Shown in pieces: positions 17,177 to 24,752 of a DNA stretch of 64,000 nucleotides; positions within the stretch are counted from its first letter, which is position 1, and every line of letters starts with the position of its first letter. A model generated the notes under the pieces. That model worked only from the letters and a program-made list of their open reading frames with translations, did not search any database and had not been told where the DNA came from. The DNA comes from Rouxiella sp. S1S-2. GTDB taxonomy: Bacteria; Pseudomonadota; Gammaproteobacteria; Enterobacterales; Enterobacteriaceae. Location of the stretch: NCBI RefSeq assembly GCF_009208105.1, contig NZ_WFKL01000001.1, positions 3,038,001-3,102,000 on the forward strand. Direction: 5' to 3'. The position numbers were made by a program, and so were the translations under genes.

Positions 17177-17908
17177 TTAGCGAATTGACTGGGCAATCGA
17201 TTTAGTCGATTCACCATTCATACTCTGCACGGCGTTGGCCATCGCCACCGCGGTGTTAAAACTCTGCATCAGCTGTTGTAATTTTAATTGGCTGCTTTGC
17301 ACAAAGTCGGTGGCGCGAGTGGCGGTTGATTCAAGTGCGCCTTTAACTTCTTCGAGTTCGGCTTTGTTAAAATTCACCTTACTCAACGCAGAAATAAGAC
17401 CAGCTTCAGCGGCTTTCAACCCTGTTTTTGCATTAGCAATATCTTCTGGTGTCTTAGCGTTTTCGAGCTTAGCAACGGCTGACTTAACTGCATTCTGAGC
17501 AACAATAATATTAATTTTCGTACTACCTACAGTGGTCGCGTTATACAAATAATCGTCAACAGATTTTCCGCCGATCTGAATATTATTCTTTTTCATATAC
17601 GCGATAACGTCTGACGGTAATTGCACAACCGCATCACCGTTTTTTAGCTTAGCAATAATGCCTTCAACGCGGTTAGCCATATCGGTGGCGTCACGGCCTA
17701 CCGAGGTTTTGTCCTGCATCTGCTTAAATTTGCCCTGGGCCAGTTCGGTAAACATCAGCATCATCTCTTCCATGGTGACCATCGCGCCGCCCATCATCGA
17801 GTGATTTTGTATTGCTTTAAGATAATCGAGATCGTTTTTGGAAATATCCGTTTCCGCGACTGCTACATCGGCGAGTACACTTACATTTTCGTTGTTGATA
17901 TTTGACAT
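17177..17908 (-). CDS. sctA: SseB/EspA-family filament protein, copy B (243 aa)
   Basis: Second filament-subunit paralogue in transcription order. Its first about 17 residues (MSNINNENVSVLADVAV) differ from copies C-F; from AETDISKNDLDYLK onward it joins the common N-terminal block. The centre (about 121-180) is a helical Ala/Lys-rich insert (VAQNAVKSAVAKLENAKT), unlike every other copy. The C-terminal 63 residues are identical in sequence to copies C-F. It also differs from its neighbours at residues 89-97 (KNGDAVVQL instead of ASGKDVGEL). Confidence 0.9.
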   Translation of the reverse strand: MSNINNENVSVLADVAVAETDISKNDLDYLKAIQNHSMMGGAMVTMEEMMLMFTELAQGKFKQMQDKTSVGRDATDMANRVEGIIAKLKNGDAVVQLPSDVIAYMKKNNIQIGGKSVDDYLYNATTVGSTKINIIVAQNAVKSAVAKLENAKTPEDIANAKTGLKAAEAGLISALSKVNFNKAELEEVKGALESTATRATDFVQSSQLKLQQLMQSFNTAVAMANAVQSMNGESTKSIAQSIR

Positions 17909-18050
17909 GATTGGTAATTCCTTTTATTTACTTTCCGTTTTATGTCGCCGACAGAGAATTCCCTGCCGACGGTTGACCGCTTTATTCTTTTACTTTTTTC
18001 ATTTACTGCTAAATAACTTTTTACTCATAATCGTCGATTAAGAAAAATTA

Positions 18051-18788
18051 TTAACGAATTGACTGAGCGATAGCTTTAGTCGATTCTGCGTTCATGCTCT
18101 GTACGGCGTTAGCCATTGCTACCGCGGTGTTAAAGCTCTGCATAAGCTGTTGCAGTTTCAACTGGTCTTGCTGTACGAAGTCAGTAGCACGAGTTGATGC
18201 TGATTCCAGGGTGCTCTGAATGGATTTCAGTGCTTTTTTATCTAAACCGCCAGCAGCACCGCCTTCGACTTCAGAATCGCCATCGGCTGATGGCGCTGCA
18301 GGGGACGGACGGGTAGTATTGCCTGCTGCTGCAACTTCTTCTGCATTCTCACCGGCAGCACCACTTACTGGGGAAGATTTGGTCGCCATAGCGAATTTGC
18401 CGGCGTCTTTATCTTTTTTAGCACCGCCGAGGAAATCTTCCAGCGGTTTATTGTTCACCAGGATGTTATTTTCTTTAATATATTCAAGAATATCTTTATC
18501 AAGGGTCGCGGTACCGTCTGCCGTTGCAATACCCGCCAGTGCTGATTCAACCCTTGAGGCCATTTCGGAAGCGTCACGACCAACGTTGGTTTTTTCTCTC
18601 ATCTGCTCAAACTTCTTAGCAGCCAATTCGGTAAACATCAGCATCATCTCTTCCATGGTGACCATTGCGTCGCCCATGATTGAGTGGTTTTTCATTGCCA
18701 TCAGATAATCGTTCTTCTGAACGCCAGTCTTCTCTGTAGCTGAAGTAGTTTGTGCTGTGTTTACACGACCTGTATCAATGTGGCTCAT
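18051..18788 (-). CDS. sctA: SseB/EspA-family filament protein, copy A (245 aa, most divergent)
   Basis: First gene of the translocon operon and the most divergent of the six. N-terminal block: NHSIMGDAMVTMEEMMLMFTE, then ILEYIKENNILVNNKPLEDFL. C-terminal block: STRATDFVQQDQLKLQQLMQSF, ending KAIAQSIR. The centre (about 125-185) is Ala/Gly/Ser/Pro/Glu-rich and probably disordered (SGAAGENAEEVAAAGNTTRP). The ATG at 18788 has AGGAAA eight bases upstream; an earlier in-frame start at 18824 would add 12 residues but lacks a ribosome site. It could be the founding or default subunit. Confidence 0.9.
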   Translation of the reverse strand: MSHIDTGRVNTAQTTSATEKTGVQKNDYLMAMKNHSIMGDAMVTMEEMMLMFTELAAKKFEQMREKTNVGRDASEMASRVESALAGIATADGTATLDKDILEYIKENNILVNNKPLEDFLGGAKKDKDAGKFAMATKSSPVSGAAGENAEEVAAAGNTTRPSPAAPSADGDSEVEGGAAGGLDKKALKSIQSTLESASTRATDFVQQDQLKLQQLMQSFNTAVAMANAVQSMNAESTKAIAQSIR

Positions 18789-18984
18789 TACATATTTCCT
18801 GTTAATTGATAGATACTCTTTCACAACGCTTTCCTAAGTAATTTCGCTCCCTGCTGCGCTGTTAGTGGGGCCATACTAGCGGTTCAATAAAAGTAAACTT
18901 CCGGTTTTGTGCAAAAACTTCTGTTTTTTTTCACCCTGCTTTTTTATTACCCAATTCAACTCCCCCTCTCTCCAACCGCCAATG

Positions 18985-19000
18985 TCAGGTCAATACCTGA
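18985..19000. promoter_or_regulatory. Perfect palindrome between the translocon and needle operons
   Basis: TCAGGTCAATACCTGA, a six-base inverted repeat around CAAT, in the 276-base gap between divergent copy A and the araC-like gene. Its place suggests an operator for a T3SS regulator acting on both operons. No regulator can be named from the sequence; the local AraC-type protein is one candidate, although such proteins usually bind direct repeats. Confidence 0.5.
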
Positions 19001-19064
19001 TGTGTTCTAAATCGCATATAGAAGAAAATAAATACGTATTAAAAATTAACTAACGGAAAATACG

Positions 19065-19793
19065 ATGCCAGCAATAAGATTTATCGTAACGAAAAGCGCG
19101 ATATCTTTTTCGCATAAAGGGGAGTTGCATGATTTTCCGGCTAACAGCCTGATAATTACTGACAATCACGCTAAAATGGTCCGTAAAATCGAAAGTTCCA
19201 ATACAATTATTATCGATTTTTTTTGTGCTGACCTGCAGCAACTTTATTCATCAGTAACAGAATTGCTTGATTCAAACGTACAACAAACACTGAGTCAGGA
19301 ACTCATTAAAACGGTGGGTGCGGAACGCGTTGTTATAGAGGTGCTCTATTCGCTCGCGACTTTATCCGCAGACAGTTTTCTTCAATTTTGTTACACCTAT
19401 TGCCTGACCCGCGAAAGAGCCTATTTCTCAGCGCTATTACGCCAGCGAATTTCAGGTAATAAAGAGTTTTGTCATTTTATTGAAGAAAACTTTCTTCAGC
19501 AGTGGACCATTTCGCAAATAGCCGAAAACTTAGATTTACCTTTACGTAAATTCAACCAGCTATTTCAGGACACCTACGGTAAACCAGCCAAACGCTGGCT
19601 ATTAGAGCGCAGGCTCGAACATGCCAAAAATCTGCTGATTACCACCCCGCTACGCGTTATTGATATCGCGCTGGAGTGCGGTTTTTCGAATCATGCCCAT
19701 TTTACCGATACGTTTCGTCGCCACTACAGCTGTAATCCGAAACAGGTGCGGGAATATAAACGTCAAGACAGTGTTAACGAATTAAGAATGTGA
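19065..19793 (+). CDS. AraC-family T3SS regulator (EsrC/InvF-like)
   Basis: A 242-residue transcription regulator. The N-terminal about 130 residues match no common sensor domain I can name. The C-terminal about 100 residues carry the double helix-turn-helix of AraC/XylS proteins: WTISQIAENLDLPLRKFNQL, then the second, more conserved motif IDIALECGFSNHAHFTDTF followed by RRHYSCNPKQVREYK. Only nine bases separate its stop from the needle gene, so it probably heads the needle operon and may activate its own transcription. Edwardsiella EsrC and Salmonella InvF are comparable T3SS activators; orthology is inferred from context. Confidence 0.85.
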   Translation: MPAIRFIVTKSAISFSHKGELHDFPANSLIITDNHAKMVRKIESSNTIIIDFFCADLQQLYSSVTELLDSNVQQTLSQELIKTVGAERVVIEVLYSLATLSADSFLQFCYTYCLTRERAYFSALLRQRISGNKEFCHFIEENFLQQWTISQIAENLDLPLRKFNQLFQDTYGKPAKRWLLERRLEHAKNLLITTPLRVIDIALECGFSNHAHFTDTFRRHYSCNPKQVREYKRQDSVNELRM

Positions 19794-19802
19794 GGAACAA
19801 CA

Positions 19803-20018
19803 ATGGATATTGAAGCAGTAACTAATCAGCTTTCGCAACTGGTAGAAAGTGCAGGTAATGAAGTTCAGTCGAAAGTGACTGCCACCGACATGAATGATCC
19901 CGCCCAAATGCTGAAAGCACAGTTTGCGATTCAGCAATACTCGATTTTCGTCAGCTATGAGAGTGCCGTTATGAAGGCTGTCAAAGATATGCTTTCGGGG
20001 ATAATTCAAAAAATATGA
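19803..20018 (+). CDS. sctF: T3SS needle protein SctF (SsaG)
   Basis: Needle subunit of 71 residues, the same length as SsaG. The C-terminal half (MLKAQFAIQQYSIFVSYES, then VKDMLSGIIQKI) is nearly SsaG residue for residue, with the conserved polymerisation helix. GAGGAACAAC precedes the ATG. The stop overlaps the next start (ATGA). Confidence 0.96.
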   Translation: MDIEAVTNQLSQLVESAGNEVQSKVTATDMNDPAQMLKAQFAIQQYSIFVSYESAVMKAVKDMLSGIIQKI

Positions 20019-20281
20019 TCCCGCTTGATGCATCACTCCGCCGACTGATGGTTGAAACCAGCCTGATGGCGGTCAATCACGGCTTTCATACGCAGGCGCG
20101 TACCCTTTTGGCCGCACTGCCGCAGCTTAGCGAAAATCATGAGGCAGTGAAAATTATTAAAGCGACGCTGCTGATTGGACTTGGAGAAAGCCAGGCCGCC
20201 GCGTTGACTTTGAAAGGCAATGCCTCGCCGGATGCCGAAATATTGCGCCGCCTGATAACCAGCGGTGCACTCACGCACTGA
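20015..20281 (+). CDS. Needle chaperone-like protein (SsaH/YscG-type)
   Basis: An 88-residue, Ala/Leu-rich helical protein with one TPR-like pair (LMAVNHGFHTQARTLLAALP, ATLLIGLGESQAAALTLKG). Position directly after the needle gene, overlapping it by four bases, and size match the SsaH/YscG needle cochaperones, which keep the needle subunit from polymerising in the cytosol. Sequence conservation in this family is low, so the call is positional. Confidence 0.7.
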   Translation: MIPLDASLRRLMVETSLMAVNHGFHTQARTLLAALPQLSENHEAVKIIKATLLIGLGESQAAALTLKGNASPDAEILRRLITSGALTH

Positions 20282-20321
20282 CCCTTCACTTATTCGTATG
20301 CCACCTAAAGAGAGTTTATTT

Positions 20322-20669
20322 ATGGAAATCACCGCCGCCACACTCAATACCGTAAACACCAGCCTTGATGCCACACAACCCGTGTCTGCCGTGCCAGAAG
20401 CCGCAGATATCGAAGCATTTACTCGCGCGCTGTTTGGCAAGGAAAATTCAACGCCGGAAGAAATGGCCGCGAGCGCATTACAGGATAAAAGTGCCACCTT
20501 TGCTCAGGCAAAGTCGAACTCACGTGCAACCAGTGAAGTGATTGATAGTCCCGAATTGATGATGAAAGTTCAGTCGACCATGTCCAGGCAAATCCTCGAG
20601 GTGGACCTGCTTGCGAAAGTTACAGGCTCACTTTCACAGGGTATTAACAAGCTGACGAGCATGCAATGA
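20322..20669 (+). CDS. sctI: T3SS inner rod protein SctI (SsaI)
   Basis: Inner rod or adapter protein of 115 residues, longer than SsaI (82). The conserved C-terminal part is present: LMMKVQSTMSRQILEVDLLA, then GSLSQGINKLTSMQ. The ATG at 20322 is preceded by AAAGAGAG; an upstream in-frame start at 20265 would overlap the previous gene and lacks a ribosome site. The stop overlaps the sctJ start. Confidence 0.88.
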   Translation: MEITAATLNTVNTSLDATQPVSAVPEAADIEAFTRALFGKENSTPEEMAASALQDKSATFAQAKSNSRATSEVIDSPELMMKVQSTMSRQILEVDLLAKVTGSLSQGINKLTSMQ

Positions 20670-21382
20670 AAGGTTATTTCGGCCGCTATGTCCTGCTCTC
20701 TCTCCTGGCGCTGTGCCTGACCGGCTGTAAGGTCGATCTCTACAGTGGTCTGACAGAAGCCGATGCGAATCAGATGCTGGCCCTGCTGATGCTGCGTAAT
20801 ATTGACAGTGAAAAGCAGGTGGTAAAAGAAAATAACGTGACGGTTAGAGTCGAACAATCGCAGTTCGTTGACGCCGTAGAGGTATTGCGCCAGCACGGGT
20901 TGCCCGCTAAACCGACCGACAGTATGAATGAGATATTCCCGGCGGGCCAGCTCGTTACCTCACCCGTTCAGGAGCAGGCGAAGATAAACTATCTCAAAGA
21001 ACAGCTGCTGGAGAAAATGCTGCGGGCAATGGACGGCGTCGTGAGTGCTCAGGTGTCGATAGCGGAAAGTATTTCCAGTAATCGTCGTGATGTACCTATT
21101 CCCTCTGCCTCAGTGTTTATAAAATTTTCGCCCGGGATCAATATGTTCAGTCGCGAAGGCGATATCAGAAACCTGATATTTAAGGGCGTGCCCAACATGC
21201 GGGCCGAAAACATCTCCGTGGTCCTGCAGTCCACCGATTATCGCTATCAGCGTCCGCCAGCGGTTGTTGAAAAGTCCACGCTGCGTAAATGGGCGCCGTG
21301 GATTGGGGTGATATTTACACTGTTGGCCGCAGCGGGTGCCTTCATTTGGCTGGCATACCGTCGCCGGATGAAAACAGCATGA
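20666..21382 (+). CDS. sctJ: T3SS inner-membrane ring lipoprotein SctJ (SsaJ)
   Basis: Ring lipoprotein of 238 residues (SsaJ 249). The signal peptide ends in lipobox LTGC (cysteine near residue 21), followed by the family opening KVDLYSGLTEADANQMLALL. Ring-building motif domains occupy about residues 22-185, including VRVEQSQFVDAVEVLRQHGLP. A single C-terminal membrane anchor lies at about 207-230 (WIGVIFTLLAAAGAFIWLAY) with a positive RRRMK end. It forms the inner ring together with SctD, which is not in this window. Confidence 0.96.
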   Translation: MKGYFGRYVLLSLLALCLTGCKVDLYSGLTEADANQMLALLMLRNIDSEKQVVKENNVTVRVEQSQFVDAVEVLRQHGLPAKPTDSMNEIFPAGQLVTSPVQEQAKINYLKEQLLEKMLRAMDGVVSAQVSIAESISSNRRDVPIPSASVFIKFSPGINMFSREGDIRNLIFKGVPNMRAENISVVLQSTDYRYQRPPAVVEKSTLRKWAPWIGVIFTLLAAAGAFIWLAYRRRMKTA

Positions 21383-21966
21383 GCAATACTCTCTCCGAGC
21401 CGCTAAAACGCCTGCATCAGCTCGCCTGGCAAGGGGGGAAATGGATGGACGACGGCTGGTGGACTTCTCTGTCGCTGGCCGCCTGGCAAAATAGTTACCA
21501 GCAGCATCCACGTATTCGCCCGCTGCTTGACCGGCTTATTGCCGCACGTCGGGGGTTTCCGCTAAGCCAACTTCCTGCGGCTCTGACCCTCGAGCAGCAA
21601 AAATTACTCCAGCTGACTGACCGCCTCCCCCGCCTTTGCACCGCGCTGGGATTGCTGGCGATATCCTGTCCAGACTATTTGATGATGGGCAGTTATCGAC
21701 GTGTACTCTCAGAGACGCTGGGCGCACGCGGCTGCGATCAGCTGTTGGCGCTGGGAGCGTTTACTTCGCCACAGCCCGCCAGCCTGAGTCCAGAAGACTT
21801 GGTTGATCATGCGCAGGAAACAGGCAGCGCGTGGTTGCGCACGGCGGCAGACCACTGTGAGGTCTGTAATGCCCTGCAATTTCTCCTCACACCGGGTTCC
21901 TGCGAAACCGTGCCGACATTAGGCTCGCCGGTGCCCTGGTTACTGCGTATAGGACGTTTCATATGA
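21379..21966 (+). CDS. sctK: T3SS sorting-platform adapter SctK
   Basis: A 195-residue protein in the fixed position between sctJ and sctL, where SctK (YscK/OrgA type) is encoded. SctK links the membrane ring to SctQ pods. The sequence is Leu/Trp/Arg-rich with few landmarks, consistent with this poorly conserved family. The start ATGA overlaps the sctJ stop; a start at 21289 would overlap sctJ by more than 90 bases and is unlikely. The stop overlaps the next start in the same way. Confidence 0.78.
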   Translation: MSNTLSEPLKRLHQLAWQGGKWMDDGWWTSLSLAAWQNSYQQHPRIRPLLDRLIAARRGFPLSQLPAALTLEQQKLLQLTDRLPRLCTALGLLAISCPDYLMMGSYRRVLSETLGARGCDQLLALGAFTSPQPASLSPEDLVDHAQETGSAWLRTAADHCEVCNALQFLLTPGSCETVPTLGSPVPWLLRIGRFI

Positions 21967-22628
21967 GCCGACTTAATGTTGTCGTCAAACAGCTGTCAGG
22001 CAGTTTTTACGACGGGCCGATAATATCGGCCAGCACTCTCGCTGATTACACTCAGGCCGCCGATATTATCGACCGCGCTGAGCATGACGCGTTGGCGCTG
22101 CGCAGCAGTGCACAGGAATATCTAGAGGATATAGAGCAACACTGTGCCGAAGCACGCGAAGCCGCCAGGCAGGAGGGTGAGGTTTGGGCGGCAGAAGATG
22201 CCCCTTTACACCGTCGTGAGGCCGTCGCTGACGCCGTAGAGTGGCTAATTTCAGAACATCAGTTGGAAAGCGATATTATCCGACGTCTAGAGCCGAAAAT
22301 GCGCACTATTTTGGCACAGGTGTTCAAAGAATTTTATGTGCAGCAAGATAACTGCCGCCTGCTGCTTGACCGATTGCGAGATACGCTGGATAAATTACTG
22401 CAGGAAGAAGCAGGCACCCTTTTTGTCTGCCCGGAACAGTGGGAAGAACTGCGGCTGTCGTTTGCCTCTTATCCCGCTTTGCAGGTCAAAATGAATGAAC
22501 ATCTGGGTCTGGGTGAGGCAAGGCTAGTAACGCCACTGGTGTCTCTGTCTATCAATCTCGAAGATCAGTTGGAATCCATACTCGCTCGCCTGCTTAAAAT
22601 GAGTGAGGACAATTACTATGCAGATTAA
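21963..22628 (+). CDS. sctL: T3SS stator protein SctL (SsaK)
   Basis: ATPase stator of 221 residues (Salmonella SsaK about 224). An N-terminal part with GPIISASTLADYTQAADII is followed by a long Glu/Ala-rich helix (about 35-75, EDIEQHCAEAREAARQEGE), as in SctL/FliH, and by a C-terminal ATPase-binding domain. It should form a dimer that holds SctN at the sorting platform. It overlaps sctW by 11 bases. Confidence 0.9.
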   Translation: MSRLNVVVKQLSGSFYDGPIISASTLADYTQAADIIDRAEHDALALRSSAQEYLEDIEQHCAEAREAARQEGEVWAAEDAPLHRREAVADAVEWLISEHQLESDIIRRLEPKMRTILAQVFKEFYVQQDNCRLLLDRLRDTLDKLLQEEAGTLFVCPEQWEELRLSFASYPALQVKMNEHLGLGEARLVTPLVSLSINLEDQLESILARLLKMSEDNYYAD

Positions 22629-23748
22629 GATTGACTCTTCCGCTGTCCGTTCACCGGTTCACACCCCGCCAAACGCGACTGCACATGCCATTAATCATTC
22701 CCCGTTAAGAGCCGCCAACATCAAGGCGACGCAAATCTCTCCGGCAAATTCAGCACTGGAGCTGGCGAAATACGCGCTTGAGCCGGAATTTATGGAAATG
22801 GAAGGCGCGTTTCCTACCGATGAAGCCATGTACGAGACACAGGAAAACATCGGTTTCACCATCGGCTCATCACCGGGCAGAGGACGCGGCGGTTCAAGCG
22901 GGCCGGGAGGTTCCGACCGTTCGAGACCGCGCAGCATGGTACAAAGACTCGCTAAACAAGCCGGCGATGTTAGCGATGACCAGATTAAAGACTTACGCAG
23001 TCGTATTGGCAGCGTTGAAGAATCGGACGAAGTTGATGACCTCCTCAACTCAATGAAGCGCAACGATCTCGACGCGGGTGAAATAGCCTTGATGCTTGGC
23101 AGCATGCTCAATGAGGAAAATATTTCTCCTGCGCGACGTAAAAAACTGCAACAGGCCTTGAATAAGGCGATGGAAGACGAAGACTGGCTGCTGCAACTGT
23201 TCGGCAGTCTTGAATTTGGCAACCTTAACCGTGCTGCACTGGGTGAACTGCGCCGTCTTTATCAGAAGGCCGCCGACCGTCAGTCTGGTCTCAATTACTG
23301 GTTCTCTCAGTTTAGCAAGTTGAAGGATCGTAAGCGTAAAATGAAGACGCTAATCCGCGCCCTCGCCTTCGAGCTTTCAGCCGAGAGCGGCGTAAGCGAT
23401 ATTCGCCTTGCCGCCGTCGTCACCGACCTAAAGCGCATTTTACAGTTCATGACCATCGAGGATCACAGCCAGAGAATGGCCAACGAATTGAAATATCCTG
23501 AGGTCACCGGCGATCGCATTACCGAAGAACTGCTGGAGATTGTTGAGCAATCTTGGGTTTACAGCGACTGGCTGTACGACAGAGCCAGTAAACTGTTACC
23601 CGATGGGCAATGCCAGCATGGCTATGCACGACGCATGGTTGGACTGGTCAAAATGCTGCCAGAGTTATGTTTCGAAGACTTAGAGCAACGCGAAACCGTG
23701 CTTCAGGCATTTAGTGAATATCAGGAACGCCTGGCGGACGAAGAATAA
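22618..23748 (+). CDS. sctW: T3SS gatekeeper SctW (SsaL/SepL-like)
   Basis: Gatekeeper that controls the order of translocator and effector export. 376 residues from the ATG at 22618, longer than SsaL (338). The N-terminal about 60 residues are polar and probably carry the secretion/chaperone-binding part. A Gly/Arg/Ser-rich stretch lies near 90-105 (SSPGRGRGGSSGPGG). From about 110 on it is helical with the YopN/SepL pattern (DDLLNSMKRNDLDAGEIALM, ALNKAMEDEDWLLQLFGS). It is the last gene of the needle operon. In Salmonella ssaL is followed by ssaM and ssaV; that continuity is broken here. Confidence 0.85.
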   Translation: MQIKIDSSAVRSPVHTPPNATAHAINHSPLRAANIKATQISPANSALELAKYALEPEFMEMEGAFPTDEAMYETQENIGFTIGSSPGRGRGGSSGPGGSDRSRPRSMVQRLAKQAGDVSDDQIKDLRSRIGSVEESDEVDDLLNSMKRNDLDAGEIALMLGSMLNEENISPARRKKLQQALNKAMEDEDWLLQLFGSLEFGNLNRAALGELRRLYQKAADRQSGLNYWFSQFSKLKDRKRKMKTLIRALAFELSAESGVSDIRLAAVVTDLKRILQFMTIEDHSQRMANELKYPEVTGDRITEELLEIVEQSWVYSDWLYDRASKLLPDGQCQHGYARRMVGLVKMLPELCFEDLEQRETVLQAFSEYQERLADEE

Positions 23749-23850
23749 TAGCGGGGAGTATTGTTGTACAGGCCCTTACAGGGCCAAATTATTCATCATC
23801 GTTATTATACTTCGCGGTTGAGCGACACATCACGCCATAAGTACATCCAC

Positions 23851-24489
23851 TTATTTGAGCACGGGTACCCATGGTTCGCCACAATCCCACGGGCGGGGCT
23901 TACCGTGAAAGCAAACTATCTCTGCCCCGAGGGGTATTTCTCCGTTGCCCGTCGCATGTTCAAGTTTCCTATGCTTCTTAACCACATGTTTTTTATAACT
24001 GACTATTGAGCGCGGAAACAGCGTTTGCCAGTCAACAGCTTGAGGCAGTAAGGCGGTAATAAAGGTTTGATCGCCTCCCCCAGCGTGAGACTTCATAAAC
24101 ATCTCGGGGTAGCGTAAAAAGGTATCCCACACTGTTGACTTCATTTCTTTGGGAATATACATGATGGAGGAGTTTTTAGTTTCTGCGGGAAAAAAGAAAT
24201 CAGCAAGCATAGCCATTTTCTTATTGGCGAGTAGTTTTGTTATATCGCCGACAATAACCGTGTCCAGATCAAGATAAAAAATATCATCATCTATTGCTTC
24301 AGGATTAAAAATTTCAATCTTTGACCACCAACCTGGCCAGTTATATTTAAATGGAATCGTATTTACGCCAGGAATTTCAATATCTGAAAAACACACCGCA
24401 TCATAGCCTTTGGGCAATTGGTCATGTATCCATTGTACATGCCTGGCCGTATACTCGCCGCCGGACCGACACACAGTGACTATTTTCAT
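23851..24489 (-). CDS. DxD-motif glycosyltransferase-like protein beside the T3SS
   Basis: A 212-residue protein with the layout of a small retaining GT-A glycosyltransferase: N-terminal MKIVTVCRSGGEYTARHVQW, then VCFSD, then WPGWWSKIEIF before FYLDLDTVIVGDI, which carries a DxD metal-binding motif near residue 93. Later GGGDQTF and FHGKPRPW resemble the GT8-like active-site end. The start at 24489 has GAGG upstream; a start at 24507 lacks one. It converges on the sctW gene and stands alone. It could be a surface-sugar enzyme, a phage-derived gene or a T3SS effector; only the fold is supported. Confidence 0.75.
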   Translation of the reverse strand: MKIVTVCRSGGEYTARHVQWIHDQLPKGYDAVCFSDIEIPGVNTIPFKYNWPGWWSKIEIFNPEAIDDDIFYLDLDTVIVGDITKLLANKKMAMLADFFFPAETKNSSIMYIPKEMKSTVWDTFLRYPEMFMKSHAGGGDQTFITALLPQAVDWQTLFPRSIVSYKKHVVKKHRKLEHATGNGEIPLGAEIVCFHGKPRPWDCGEPWVPVLK

Positions 24490-24752
24490 AATTATAATGG
24501 ACCTCATAATGACACATCACCTCATAAGGAAGTATGAGGTGTAAAACCTAAAATAAACGTCCCTACGCGGCATTTATCACTTAAGTAAAAATATACACTT
24601 TTAACTATCAAATGAGACTATCAGACAAACGACCTTTAGTACGATTAATTTGTGCGATTTATTCATATTCTCGTCAAATAAGATCATGAAAACCCATAAA
24701 TTTAGATCTATTAAACAGTAAGTTACACAAATTACCTTAAAATTACATTATT

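Larger units (their letters stand above)
13622..18788 (-). repeat. Six-copy tandem array of filament genes with variable centres
   Basis: Head-to-tail array of six genes with unit length of about 0.8-0.95 kb. Each unit has a conserved 5' coding part of about 350 bases, a variable centre of about 180-320 bases and a conserved 3' coding part of about 190 bases. Most units are joined by a repeated spacer of 67-89 bases. Long near-identical flanks give ample substrate for homologous recombination, so copy number and order may vary between strains. Confidence 0.92.

Noticed and set aside
13647..18708. Recurring forward-strand open frames inside the filament array
   Set aside because: They recur only because the reverse-strand genes are repeated; they lack ribosome sites and consistent length, and are shadows.
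13622..18788. Possible pseudogene cassettes (silent donors) in the array
   Set aside because: All six copies have intact frames, starts, ribosome sites and ends, so none is visibly silent.
23761..24009. Forward frame following sctW
   Set aside because: It lies mostly antisense to the well-supported glycosyltransferase-like gene and has no domain pattern.
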